Part shown: positions 54,433 to 64,000 of the stretch, one piece after another | Layout: the number at the start of each line of letters is the position of its first letter | Position numbering within the stretch: the stretch's first letter is position 1 | NCBI GenBank assembly: GCA_905182985.1 | Contig: CAJJDN010000115.1 | Location: forward strand, 233,020 to 297,019 | Direction: 5' to 3' | Origin: Paramecium sonneborni | Lineage: Eukaryota; Ciliophora; Oligohymenophorea; Peniculida; Parameciidae | Length of the DNA stretch: 64,000 bases | Notes under the pieces: model-generated | Database searches by the model: none | What the model saw: the letters and a program-made list of their open reading frames with translations, nothing else | Told to the model about the DNA's origin: nothing | Position numbers and translations under genes: made by a program

Positions 54433-54903
54433 TCATTATGGATTCTATGAATATAAAATAATTTATTTAATGAGAATAAATTAATCATAAATAGACTTTA
54501 AGTGATCCATTAATATTAACATTAAACAGCACTAATTTTTATAAACAAAATTAAGATATCTTTAATCATCACAAATATCCACTAGAAATTCCTTTTCATT
54601 AATTATTATATCAACATATACTGAAATCAATTTAAACTTTCTCAACCTTTCAATTTTACCAATAATACGATTCTTTCACTTAAGTTCTTCTTCAATAGAA
54701 ACTTATTAATCAATTATAACATAATATTATCATAAATCTTGAAAAAGTTAAATAATGCGTATTAAAATGATCTAATCAATATTAATTAATTCTAAATTTA
54801 TTCAGATGCCAAATAAACTATTTTTCTGGATAATTTTACACTGACTTTCTAATTCAAGCCAACTTAAATTATTTATCAATCATTTAATATAATAAGGACT
54901 CAT
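54433..54903 (-). pseudogene. ORF-like region with four in-frame TGA codons
   Basis: From ATG 54901-54903 a 157-codon frame to TGA 54433-54435 contains TGA at 54880, 54802, 54730 and 54676. The segments between them look coherent in the one frame (LSWLELESQCKIIQKNSLF; INIDQIILIRIIQLFQDL; KIERLRKFKLISVYVDI). Two TGAs could be removed by 27- and 33-nt GT...AG introns; two could not. This could be a decayed gene, unresolved splicing or chance. No family was recognised. Confidence 0.3.
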
Positions 54904-55408
54904 GCTTGCCTTTTTACAATATTTCTAAAAATATAATCTCATTTCATTCCATTATCCATAACATGAAATTCATTTTTCTTCCTATTTTCTTTTATTATTC
55001 AATTCTACTCCTTAATATCTACCTTTTGTATACATAATAAACATTTATTCTTTTATTTCATAAGATATAGATGTATTTTTATTCTCAAAAATTGTTTACT
55101 TTCTATTACTTTAATCTCTTTTAGTAATTAAATTACAAAAATGAAAATTAAAATAAAGAGAATTCTCCTGGTTCCTATTTTGAAAAATCAATGAAAATTA
55201 ATAAAATAGGTTTAGAAATAGTCTAGTTATACATGATATAAATATATTAATAAAAAGTCTTTGATTAGAATTTGCTTATAAATATCCTTTATCATTTGAT
55301 AAATTACTACATAAAAATAAGTTTGGGTTGAACATATTTTATTTTCAGATATTTTAGTTTATTATATATTGAATTGTAATATTAATTTTTTGAATTATAA
55401 TTTCATTA
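54904..55408. other. AT-rich spacer
   Basis: About 500 bases with no convincing coding frame, RNA gene or repeat between the minus-strand region and the next plus-strand start. Confidence 0.45.
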
Positions 55409-56398
55409 ATGTACAAAATACCTAAGCTTCTTAAACCACCACATAAACAGTCTTTAGAATTTTAAAAAATGTAGGAAGAATTAAGAAAAAGTATGTACAT
55501 GGTTTGATTTAAAGGTTAATAGGGTTAATAATAAAAAGTTGGTGTTAAAATATAACCTGAATTTGTTGTAGAAGAAGATTTAGATGAAAAAGATTATACC
55601 AATTATATTCCTTAAAAATAGGAAGCTAAAAAAATAGAATAACTATAACATTATTAACCTAGAAATTATTTAGAAGAATTTTTTGATTAAAAAGGAATAA
55701 TTAAGAGATAATAAGATAGAAAAAATAAAATGATGAATGCTATAAATTATGAGATTGAAAAAAATGAAAAATGCATTGACGATTTAATGCAAGAATTTTA
55801 AGATTATTAACAAGAGATTAATCACATTTAAGTGAAAGTGAAAGATATTGAAAGAGAAGGGAAGAATTTAACTATTCTTTAAAAATTAGAAATTTTAGAG
55901 GGTGATTTAAATGAAGCATTAAATTTAGAGATTAAAGAAGAATTCAAGATAAACCCTGATGATTAAAATGTAGATGATAAATTACATTTAATGTATGATG
56001 ATACTAATAATTTAATTGATTAATATGAACAATTAAAATAGTAAATTTTGGAAGATGAATAAAGACGTAAAGAAGATTAAGAAGAAAAAGAATTGTTAGA
56101 ATAATTAGATGATAAATAAATTGAAGATAGAGAATTATAATATGAATTACAAAAAAGAATAGAGCAAGTAAAAAATGAAGGTGTAAAATTGTAAATGTAA
56201 TAAAAACTACAACTCTTAAAAGAATCAACACTATAAAGAACTGAAATGAAAAAGGCTTCAGTTAAAAATTACTGTAGAAAAAATAAACCAAAATAGGATT
56301 CAACTCCTAAAAAATAGTTTTCTGAAAAAAAGCAATATAATATGTACTCATAACAATTTGGATATGGAAGAGATAAAATTACTTTTAAGCCTTTGTGA
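55409..56398 (+). CDS. Coiled-coil protein, Glu/Lys/Gln-rich
   Basis: A 24-nt intron (55491-55514) leaves 966 nt, or 321 residues. After a basic start (MYKIPKLLKPPHKQ) the protein is strongly charged and forms long coiled coils between about residues 95 and 260 (for example EKNEKCIDDLMQEFQDYQ and EDQEEKELLEQLDDKQ). The C terminus is basic with a GYGRDKITFKP ending. No signal, membrane or enzymatic motif is present. It may be cytoskeletal or ciliary, by composition only. The 3' third is repeated at 57301-57643 by an assembly duplication. It converges on the DUF922-like gene. Confidence 0.75.
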
Positions 56399-56508
56399 TA
56401 AATTTAAAATATAAAAACTATATTATACAAGATATTCAGTTTAAATCAAAAAGTTTTTATATCTGATTTATTTATTTTTTAGATTAATGAGATAGATTTA
56501 TAAAATGA

Positions 56509-57299
56509 TCAATATTTTAAAAGTTCTGACTTAATGAATTCATTCCATTCCTTTTACTTTGAAACATTCTAACTATGATTTGTTTCTTCATCATATTACT
56601 TTTCCATCTGAAGATAAAACTAGAATATATCTTAAAACAATTTAGTACATTCCATTCTGTAATTTTTAGTATATTTAAATTTATCAGCTCTAAATATATG
56701 AAATATATTTACTTTTATTTGAAATCTAAAGCACATAAACATCCAATTAAATAATGTCCAGTTTCATGTTCTAACAATCGATCCCATTTATTTTTTACCC
56801 AAGATTTATTATTGAGACAACACCAACTTTAAATAACGAGTCGATATTTAATATTTTATGATTTTTTCATTTTTCTCATATTAATATCAAAAGTGTATCC
56901 AACAGTCCAAAAGCAATGTGCTTTCCAAGGTGATAAAATGTTTGGAGGAGCTGAAAAGTAACTCCAATCAAGTTTTAATATTTTTACTCCATTAATAGTG
57001 ATTGGAAGAATATATTGGAAGTCATCATAATTAAAATAATTCAAAGGATCTTATGATGTATTTTTAGAAACAGGAGACACTAGTAATCAAACTTTTATTT
57101 ACTATCAATGCAATCATCCTCTAATTTCGAACAACTTTATGGAGGACTAGAAGTATTCGAATTGCTACAACATGTTGAATTATTAGAGATACTAGGTAAA
57201 TGATGAATTCTATTTTTTTTAAATATAATATTACTTTATTTATGATGAGGCTCTTTTTGGAAGACTAAAATTTAAAGATTTGCTAACTTAAGAATGCTT
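56509..57299 (-). pseudogene. Truncated duplicate of the DUF922-like gene (assembly copy)
   Basis: Identical to the 3' part of the gene at 57754-58577 but cut at 57299 by the N junction, so it lacks the start and first residues. It is an artefact copy rather than a biological pseudogene. Confidence 0.85.
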
Positions 57300-57300
57300 N

Positions 57301-57643
57301 TGAATAAAGACGTAAAGAAGATTAAGAAGAAAAAGAATTGTTAGAATAATTAGATGATAAATAAATTGAAGATAGAGAATTATAATATGAATTACAAAAA
57401 AGAATAGAGCAAGTAAAAAATGAAGGTGTAAAATTGTAAATGTAATAAAAACTACAACTCTTAAAAGAATCAACACTATAAAGAACTGAAATGAAAAAGG
57501 CTTCAGTTAAAAATTACTGTAGAAAAAATAAACCAAAATAGGATTCAACTCCTAAAAAATAGTTTTCTGAAAAAAAGCAATATAATATGTACTCATAACA
57601 ATTTGGATATGGAAGAGATAAAATTACTTTTAAGCCTTTGTGA
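57301..57643 (+). pseudogene. Truncated duplicate of the coiled-coil gene (assembly copy)
   Basis: Begins directly after the N at 57300 and repeats the last part of the coiled-coil protein to its TGA. It has no start codon of its own. Artefact of the same duplication. Confidence 0.85.
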
Positions 57644-57753
57644 TAAATTTAAAATATAAAAACTATATTATACAAGATATTCAGTTTAAATCAAAAAGTT
57701 TTTATATCTGATTTATTTATTTTTTAGATTAATGAGATAGATTTATAAAATGA

Positions 57754-58577
57754 TCAATATTTTAAAAGTTCTGACTTAATGAATTCATTCCATTCCTTTT
57801 ACTTTGAAACATTCTAACTATGATTTGTTTCTTCATCATATTACTTTTCCATCTGAAGATAAAACTAGAATATATCTTAAAACAATTTAGTACATTCCAT
57901 TCTGTAATTTTTAGTATATTTAAATTTATCAGCTCTAAATATATGAAATATATTTACTTTTATTTGAAATCTAAAGCACATAAACATCCAATTAAATAAT
58001 GTCCAGTTTCATGTTCTAACAATCGATCCCATTTATTTTTTACCCAAGATTTATTATTGAGACAACACCAACTTTAAATAACGAGTCGATATTTAATATT
58101 TTATGATTTTTTCATTTTTCTCATATTAATATCAAAAGTGTATCCAACAGTCCAAAAGCAATGTGCTTTCCAAGGTGATAAAATGTTTGGAGGAGCTGAA
58201 AAGTAACTCCAATCAAGTTTTAATATTTTTACTCCATTAATAGTGATTGGAAGAATATATTGGAAGTCATCATAATTAAAATAATTCAAAGGATCTTATG
58301 ATGTATTTTTAGAAACAGGAGACACTAGTAATCAAACTTTTATTTACTATCAATGCAATCATCCTCTAATTTCGAACAACTTTATGGAGGACTAGAAGTA
58401 TTCGAATTGCTACAACATGTTGAATTATTAGAGATACTAGGTAAATGATGAATTCTATTTTTTTTAAATATAATATTACTTTATTTATGATGAGGCTCTT
58501 TTTGGAAGACTAAAATTTAAAGATTTGCTAACTTAAGAATGCTTTCTATTCTCTCTCGATCTAACTGAGCTCATCAT
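57754..58577 (-). CDS. DUF922-like putative zinc metalloprotease
   Basis: Introns of 25, 23 and 23 nt leave exactly 753 nt, or 250 residues, from ATG 58575-58577 to TGA 57754-57756. The N-terminal 70 residues are Ser/Asn-rich and disordered, with no clear signal peptide. The domain from about 78 has NYFNYDDFQYILPITI and LSPWKAHCFWTVGYTFDINM, then KNKWDRLLEHETGHYLIG with the zinc-binding HExxH (HETGH, 173-177) and a late YDEETNHSQ block (223-231). This order (beta-strand region, W...LLxHExxH, then YDxxTxH) is the DUF922 pattern of presumed secreted bacterial zinc proteases. Substrate and location are unknown. Transfer from bacteria is possible but untested. Confidence 0.75.
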
Positions 58578-58839
58578 TATTAAAAAACAACTAAAAATAT
58601 TTTTTAATAATTTTCTTAAATTATTGATTATACTATATTTTTTTATCATAATTGATAATATTAAATAAAATAAACAATCTAATTACAAACTAATAATCAT
58701 AATACTATGTATAAATTTTTTAAGATATTGATTGAAAAATCTAACAATAAATATATAGTTTAAAAGTAATATATAATTAAATCTTTAACAAAGAATTAAA
58801 GGTTTAACTATTATTATTAAAATCATAAATTTTATAATT

Positions 58840-60564
58840 ATGATAATTAACTAGGGTTCTCAGAAAGTTTAGAGTATTAAAAAGAAAATACAAAAGAAAC
58901 AATTAGTAAAGGAATCTAAAAAGGTTGAAGTGTAAAATAATGAGTAATTACAACAAGAATAATCTGAATCGGAAGAAAAAGTGAGAATTTCTAATTTAGA
59001 TCAATTAGAAGAATAAGCAGAATAAAATAAGAATATGAACACAGCCATATTATCAGATAAAAAATTCATTGATTTCACACTTTGTGAACCTACTAAGAAA
59101 GCATTAGAAAAAATGAATTTTTCTAAAATGACACATATCCAAGCTAGAACAATACCACATTTATTAAAAGGTAGAGATGTTTTAGGAGCAGCAAAAACTG
59201 GTTCAGGTAAAACTTTAGCTTTTTTGGTACCAGCATTAGAATTATTGTATAAAAATTAATTTTAATAAAAAAATGGAACTGGTATCATAGTTTTAACTCC
59301 AACTAGAGAATTAGCTTAATAAATATTTGATGTTGCAAAAGATCTCTTATTCTATCATTAAAAAACTTTGGGATTATTAATAGGAGGAGCTAATAGAAAA
59401 GAAGAAGCAATTAGATTATAAAAAGGAGTAAATATATTAATAGCAACTCCTGGTAGATTATTAGATCATTTATAAAATACAAAAGGATTCATTTATCATA
59501 ATTTATAATGTTTAATAATTGATGAAGCTGATTAATTATTAAAAATAGGTTATGAAGAAGAAATGAATGAAATTCTTAAATTATTACCAAATGAAAGATA
59601 AACTGTATTATTTTCAGCAACTCAAACAAAAAAAGTTGATGATTTAGCTAGATTATCTCTTAATTAACCTATTTACATAGGAGTTGATGATATTGCTTAA
59701 GAAGCAACAGTTAGTGGTTTAGAATAAGGATATGTTATTGTCGAAGCAGATAAAAAGTTTTTACTTTTATTCACATTCTTATAATTAAATTCAGATAAAA
59801 AGATTATGGTTTTTATGTCATCTTGTAATTCTGTTAAATTCCATGCTGAATTATTAAACTTTGTTGACATGCCTGTTCTTGATATTCATGGAAAATAGAA
59901 ACAAAGTAAAAGAACTAACACTTATTATGAATTTTGTAATGCAAAAAAAGGTGTTCTTGTATGTACTGATGTAGCAGCTAGAGGTTTAGATATTCCAGAA
60001 GTTCATTGGATTATATAATATGATCCTCCTGATGATACAAAAGAATATATTCATAGAGTTGGTAGAACATGTAGAGGATTAAATTCTTCAGGAAAAGCTT
60101 TAATTTTTTTATTACCAGAAGAAAAAGGTTATTTAGCTCATCTAAAATTGGCTAAAGTAGTAATGAATGAATTTGAATTTCCCTCAGAAAAATTAGCTAA
60201 TATTTAAGATTAATTTGAAAAATTAATTGAAAAGAATTATTTCCTAAATAAAAGTGCTTTCGAAGCTTATCGATCATATTTACATGTAAATTATAATTTA
60301 AATATTCTTTAGTCTTATCAATCTCATAGTCTCAAAGATGTTTATGATGTCAATAATCTAGATCTTGTTAAAGTTTCAAAATCATTTGGTTTTAAATTTC
60401 CTCCTAGAGTATCTTTAAGTATTTGAATTCCATTATTATTTATAGATATTAAGATTGCAAGTTCAACTAAAAGAAAATAAAAAGTCTAATCATTCATGAA
60501 TAAAAAGAAACCTGGATAATGGAATAAATAATAGTAATCAGATGGAAGATAATTTATGAGATGA
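58840..60564 (+). CDS. DEAD-box RNA helicase HAS1/DDX18-like
   Basis: HAS1 is a nucleolar ATP-dependent helicase needed for ribosome biogenesis. One 27-nt intron (60419-60445) leaves 1,698 nt, or 565 residues. A charged N-terminal extension precedes the Q-motif region ([20 protein letters not shown]), then AAKTGSGKT (motif I), [23 protein letters not shown] (228-231), [16 protein letters not shown] (motif V) and HRVGRTCRG (motif VI). The C-terminal extension with [14 protein letters not shown] and a Lys-rich end is characteristic of HAS1/DDX18. All helicase motifs are intact. A 1,332-bp stretch covering motif Ib onwards is repeated downstream as an assembly artefact. Confidence 0.95.
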
Positions 60565-62017
60565 TTGATTTTTTATTCTGTGTTTATAATTAAAATTATT
60601 ATAACAATAATAATTAATTTTACAAAAACGCGTATTTAGATTTTTTTGTTGTTTTATTTAAATTATAAATTACCAATTTTTATCNTATCATTAAAAAACT
60701 TTGGGATTATTAATAGGAGGAGCTAATAGAAAAGAAGAAGCAATTAGATTATAAAAAGGAGTAAATATATTAATAGCAACTCCTGGTAGATTATTAGATC
60801 ATTTATAAAATACAAAAGGATTCATTTATCATAATTTATAATGTTTAATAATTGATGAAGCTGATTAATTATTAAAAATAGGTTATGAAGAAGAAATGAA
60901 TGAAATTCTTAAATTATTACCAAATGAAAGATAAACTGTATTATTTTCAGCAACTCAAACAAAAAAAGTTGATGATTTAGCTAGATTATCTCTTAATTAA
61001 CCTATTTACATAGGAGTTGATGATATTGCTTAAGAAGCAACAGTTAGTGGTTTAGAATAAGGATATGTTATTGTCGAAGCAGATAAAAAGTTTTTACTTT
61101 TATTCACATTCTTATAATTAAATTCAGATAAAAAGATTATGGTTTTTATGTCATCTTGTAATTCTGTTAAATTCCATGCTGAATTATTAAACTTTGTTGA
61201 CATGCCTGTTCTTGATATTCATGGAAAATAGAAACAAAGTAAAAGAACTAACACTTATTATGAATTTTGTAATGCAAAAAAAGGTGTTCTTGTATGTACT
61301 GATGTAGCAGCTAGAGGTTTAGATATTCCAGAAGTTCATTGGATTATATAATATGATCCTCCTGATGATACAAAAGAATATATTCATAGAGTTGGTAGAA
61401 CATGTAGAGGATTAAATTCTTCAGGAAAAGCTTTAATTTTTTTATTACCAGAAGAAAAAGGTTATTTAGCTCATCTAAAATTGGCTAAAGTAGTAATGAA
61501 TGAATTTGAATTTCCCTCAGAAAAATTAGCTAATATTTAAGATTAATTTGAAAAATTAATTGAAAAGAATTATTTCCTAAATAAAAGTGCTTTCGAAGCT
61601 TATCGATCATATTTACATGTAAATTATAATTTAAATATTCTTTAGTCTTATCAATCTCATAGTCTCAAAGATGTTTATGATGTCAATAATCTAGATCTTG
61701 TTAAAGTTTCAAAATCATTTGGTTTTAAATTTCCTCCTAGAGTATCTTTAAGTATTTGAATTCCATTATTATTTATAGATATTAAGATTGCAAGTTCAAC
61801 TAAAAGAAAATAAAAAGTCTAATCATTCATGAATAAAAAGAAACCTGGATAATGGAATAAATAATAGTAATCAGATGGAAGATAATTTATGAGATGATTG
61901 ATTTTTTATTCTGTGTTTATAATTAAAATTATTATAACAATAATAATTAATTTTACAAAAACGCGTATTTAGATTTTTTTGTTGTTTTATTTAAATTATA
62001 AATTACCAATTTTTATC
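59353..62017. repeat. Direct duplication with N between copies (1,332 bp, artefact)
   Basis: 59353-60684 recurs as 60686-62017 with one N at 60685 (offset 1,333). It covers the helicase from before motif Ib to past its stop. Interpreted as unmerged contig ends. Confidence 0.95.
60686..61897 (+). pseudogene. Truncated duplicate of HAS1-like helicase (assembly copy)
   Basis: Starts directly after the N at 60685 inside the helicase core and repeats it to the TGA. It lacks the start, Q motif and motif I. Artefact of the flanking duplication rather than a second gene. Confidence 0.9.
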
Positions 62018-62235
62018 TTTTATTAAATTTCAATTGATATAGTGGTTTGATTTGAAAAACATATTCTCTTTACCATTTAAAAATCAAATAATTGGATACT
62101 TTATTTAAAAACTTTAATTATAATAAATCCATTGTAAAATATTAATCAAATTAAAAAATACATTTACTTTGATTTTTAGATTAAAACTTAAATTTTTATT
62201 GTAATGAATACACTTATACAAAAATTGGGTTTCAT

Positions 62236-63837
62236 TCATTAATTGACTGTGAATTCAATTTATTATTTACTCAGATTATTTAAATCTTGCTACTCTATTG
62301 AACTGTTGTTTTATATTGATTTATCTGTAGTATCACTTTATTATTGAGTTGTAAAAAATGTGAATGAACTAGAATTTTTATTTCTCAAAAGTCCTTATTA
62401 TTAATTATTTTAGGCTGATAAACCAGGAATATTAAATTGAGATCTAAATGTAATTATTATAAATTACTTTTTATCTTCAGTTCCTTATTAATTTTATATA
62501 AAATTAGGTACAACACAAGGTACATATCTTACGAAATTGTAAGGATCATTAATAATATTTAATAGACTAGATGGATGATTTGAAAGTTCTGGTTACTACA
62601 TATTCAATTCACCAAATAAATTCATATTTATTTCATTCTCAACTTTAACCATTTGATGATTAAGGAGGGTTTATAATTATTACTTTGTACTTAGTATAAT
62701 TGATTCTGTATTTGGATTATAAAAGGCTGGCTAAAGGTTATTCAAATCAGATAAATTTAAATTATTGAACATTCCTATTGTAAATTATGTTTAATTCTTT
62801 GACTTATTTAGATGATGTTATTTTTTTTGGTCTTTATATTAAAGGTTAATTTTTTAATTTTTGAATGCTGATAAATGAATTGAAGGGTTTTCAGTTTTAA
62901 ATCTATTCTTTAAGGTATTAATGAGAGTTGTAATAGAAGTACAATGATTTTTTTTAAGTAAACAATTAAACCTATTTTTAACAGCATTTTCACTTCTTTT
63001 AATCTTTAAATTTTTTGATATAAATGCCCATTTTCTTTAATGTTTTTTAACGATTTCCAATAATTCAATATCCTCCTCAAGATTCCATGGATGTCTATTA
63101 ATATCTGGATTTAAATGGTTATTCCATCTTTCTCGACATTATTTTCCTGTTCTTGGTGATTCTTTAAATTATATATTTATTAGATTTGCTAATCTGCACC
63201 ATTTGTTTTATTTACCCTCCTCTCTACTTTTTCTTAATAATTAAAATTAAATTTACTTTATTAAATCAAACAAAAATAAATCTTATTCTTCAGTCCATGG
63301 AATTTATTATAATGATAATTTCAATAAACCGTTCCATTTATTTTTGCATTATTCAACTGTACGTCGACTAATTAACTCTACAACCTCCTCCCAAATTTTA
63401 TTAGGCTTAAATTATATGAAAATTTACTATTTTCCTTATATTTATTCCATCTCTTGAACAAATTTTTAATACTATCCAAATAAGAATTTATCCATCATCA
63501 TCAGTCCAATTTTTTCTTAACTTAGGAATCCATTAATCATGTAAATCCTTTTATAATTTATACACTTCTTAATCAGTTAATAATTCACAAATATGAAATT
63601 ATTCCTGTAGAAACCTGAATACAAAATTAAATTACTATAAAGATGGAATCATTATATCCTTAACATTTTCATAGAAATTTTAGAATCTCTAGAAAAATTC
63701 CCTATTACTTTCAAATAACTACTGGTCATTTTTAGCCTAGGCTACTATCAATTATATATTGCTCTAGTACTTGCTTCATTTTTTCTGGCTAACTTTTCTA
63801 AAAGTTGTTTTTTCTTTCTCCAATTTCTTGTTTACAT
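62236..63837 (-). CDS. Three-repeat Myb DNA-binding protein
   Basis: Nuclear transcription-factor type. The start at ATG 63835-63837 gives a basic helical leader, followed by several short introns (26, 22 and 24 nt among those seen). Three Myb-like repeats follow: a first, degenerate one (NWTDDDGQILIWIVLKI to TVEQCKNKWNGLL), a second (IPWTEEQDLFLFDLI to SPRTGKQCRERWNNHLNP) and a third (HPWNLEEDIELLEIVKKH to RSENAVKNRFNCLLKKN). The Q-C-R-E-R-W-N-N-H-L-N-P segment is the classical end of repeat 2. The C-terminal half is Asn/Gln/Ser-rich and probably disordered. It ends at TGA 62236-62238 and converges on the helicase gene. One or two exon boundaries in the first 150 residues are approximate. 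Confidence 0.85.
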
Positions 63838-64000
63838 AATAAATTAACAAAGGAGATGATTAATTAATATTATATTATTACACGGTAAGAATTAGTATAA
63901 ATAATTAATTTAAAAGTCTCTAAACTTGGAAAATATACTAAAAGACTATAGGATTAATATACCTATTTATTTATTATATTAACAGAAATCAGTTTATATA

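Larger units (their letters stand above)
56056..58544. repeat. Direct duplication with N between copies (1,244 bp, artefact)
   Basis: 56056-57299 recurs as 57301-58544 with a single N at 57300 (offset 1,245). It contains the 3' end of the coiled-coil gene and nearly all of the DUF922-like gene. Interpreted as unmerged contig ends. Confidence 0.95.

Noticed and set aside
24710..62017. The five perfect repeats as real segmental duplications or mobile elements
   Set aside because: Each pair is separated only by N, has no terminal inverted repeats or transposase, and cuts through genes at arbitrary points. Unmerged contig ends explain all five.

Overview
The window looks like macronuclear-type DNA of an oligohymenophorean ciliate, most likely Paramecium or a close relative. 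It is very AT-rich. Conserved proteins (USP, HAS1, GcvH, IFT57, kinases) read correctly only if TAA and TAG encode Gln and TGA is the sole stop. Their frames close only after removing tiny GT...AG introns, mostly 20-30 nt (17-39 nt seen). All gene models below use this code. Several were checked by summing exon lengths to a multiple of three. Genes are packed on both strands with short spacers. I saw no tRNA, rRNA, CRISPR array or transposon.

Layout. 1-9 kb: a 3' gene fragment, a helical protein with an E-[Y/Q]-N repeat, mitochondrial glycine-cleavage H protein, and a 1,790-aa membrane protein with a PAS domain. 9.4-16.6 kb: a 1,200-aa protein joining ubiquitin-like domains, a vWA domain and a ubiquitin-conjugating (E2) domain, convergent with a DUSP/zinc-finger/USP deubiquitinase. 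16.7-23.8 kb: small unknown genes, a coiled-coil protein and a TALE homeodomain protein. 23.9-34.1 kb: a giant Cys-rich, beta-helix-like, multi-pass surface protein. 34.1-40.5 kb: an unresolved gene, a divergent Hsp70, a 55-aa protein and an EF-hand protein. 40.7-49.1 kb: a BAR-like protein, then a run of cilium- and signalling-type genes: a NEK kinase whose frame continues into IFT57, a PH-like/CAMK-like kinase, a MOK-type kinase and a protein with a PP1-docking-like motif. 49.3-55 kb: poorly resolved genes, an unknown protein with a 17-nt intron, an NLI/FCP1-type phosphatase and a SHAQKYF-type Myb protein. 55.4-63.8 kb: a coiled-coil protein, a DUF922-like HExxH metalloprotease, HAS1 DEAD-box helicase and a three-repeat Myb protein.

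Assembly quality. Five direct duplications of 1.17-1.33 kb each have one or three N between the two copies. They are almost certainly unmerged contig ends. They inflate the surface-protein gene and create truncated extra copies of the coiled-coil, DUF922 and HAS1 genes. Several otherwise coding-like genes lose frame at A/T homopolymers, which fits homopolymer indels.

Themes. Ubiquitin conjugation and deconjugation sit side by side. Ciliary transport and ciliary-type kinases cluster at 42.7-48.6 kb. Three DNA-binding proteins (TALE homeodomain, SHAQKYF Myb, 3R-Myb) lie in the window. Functions are inferred from motifs read by eye; no database search was run.
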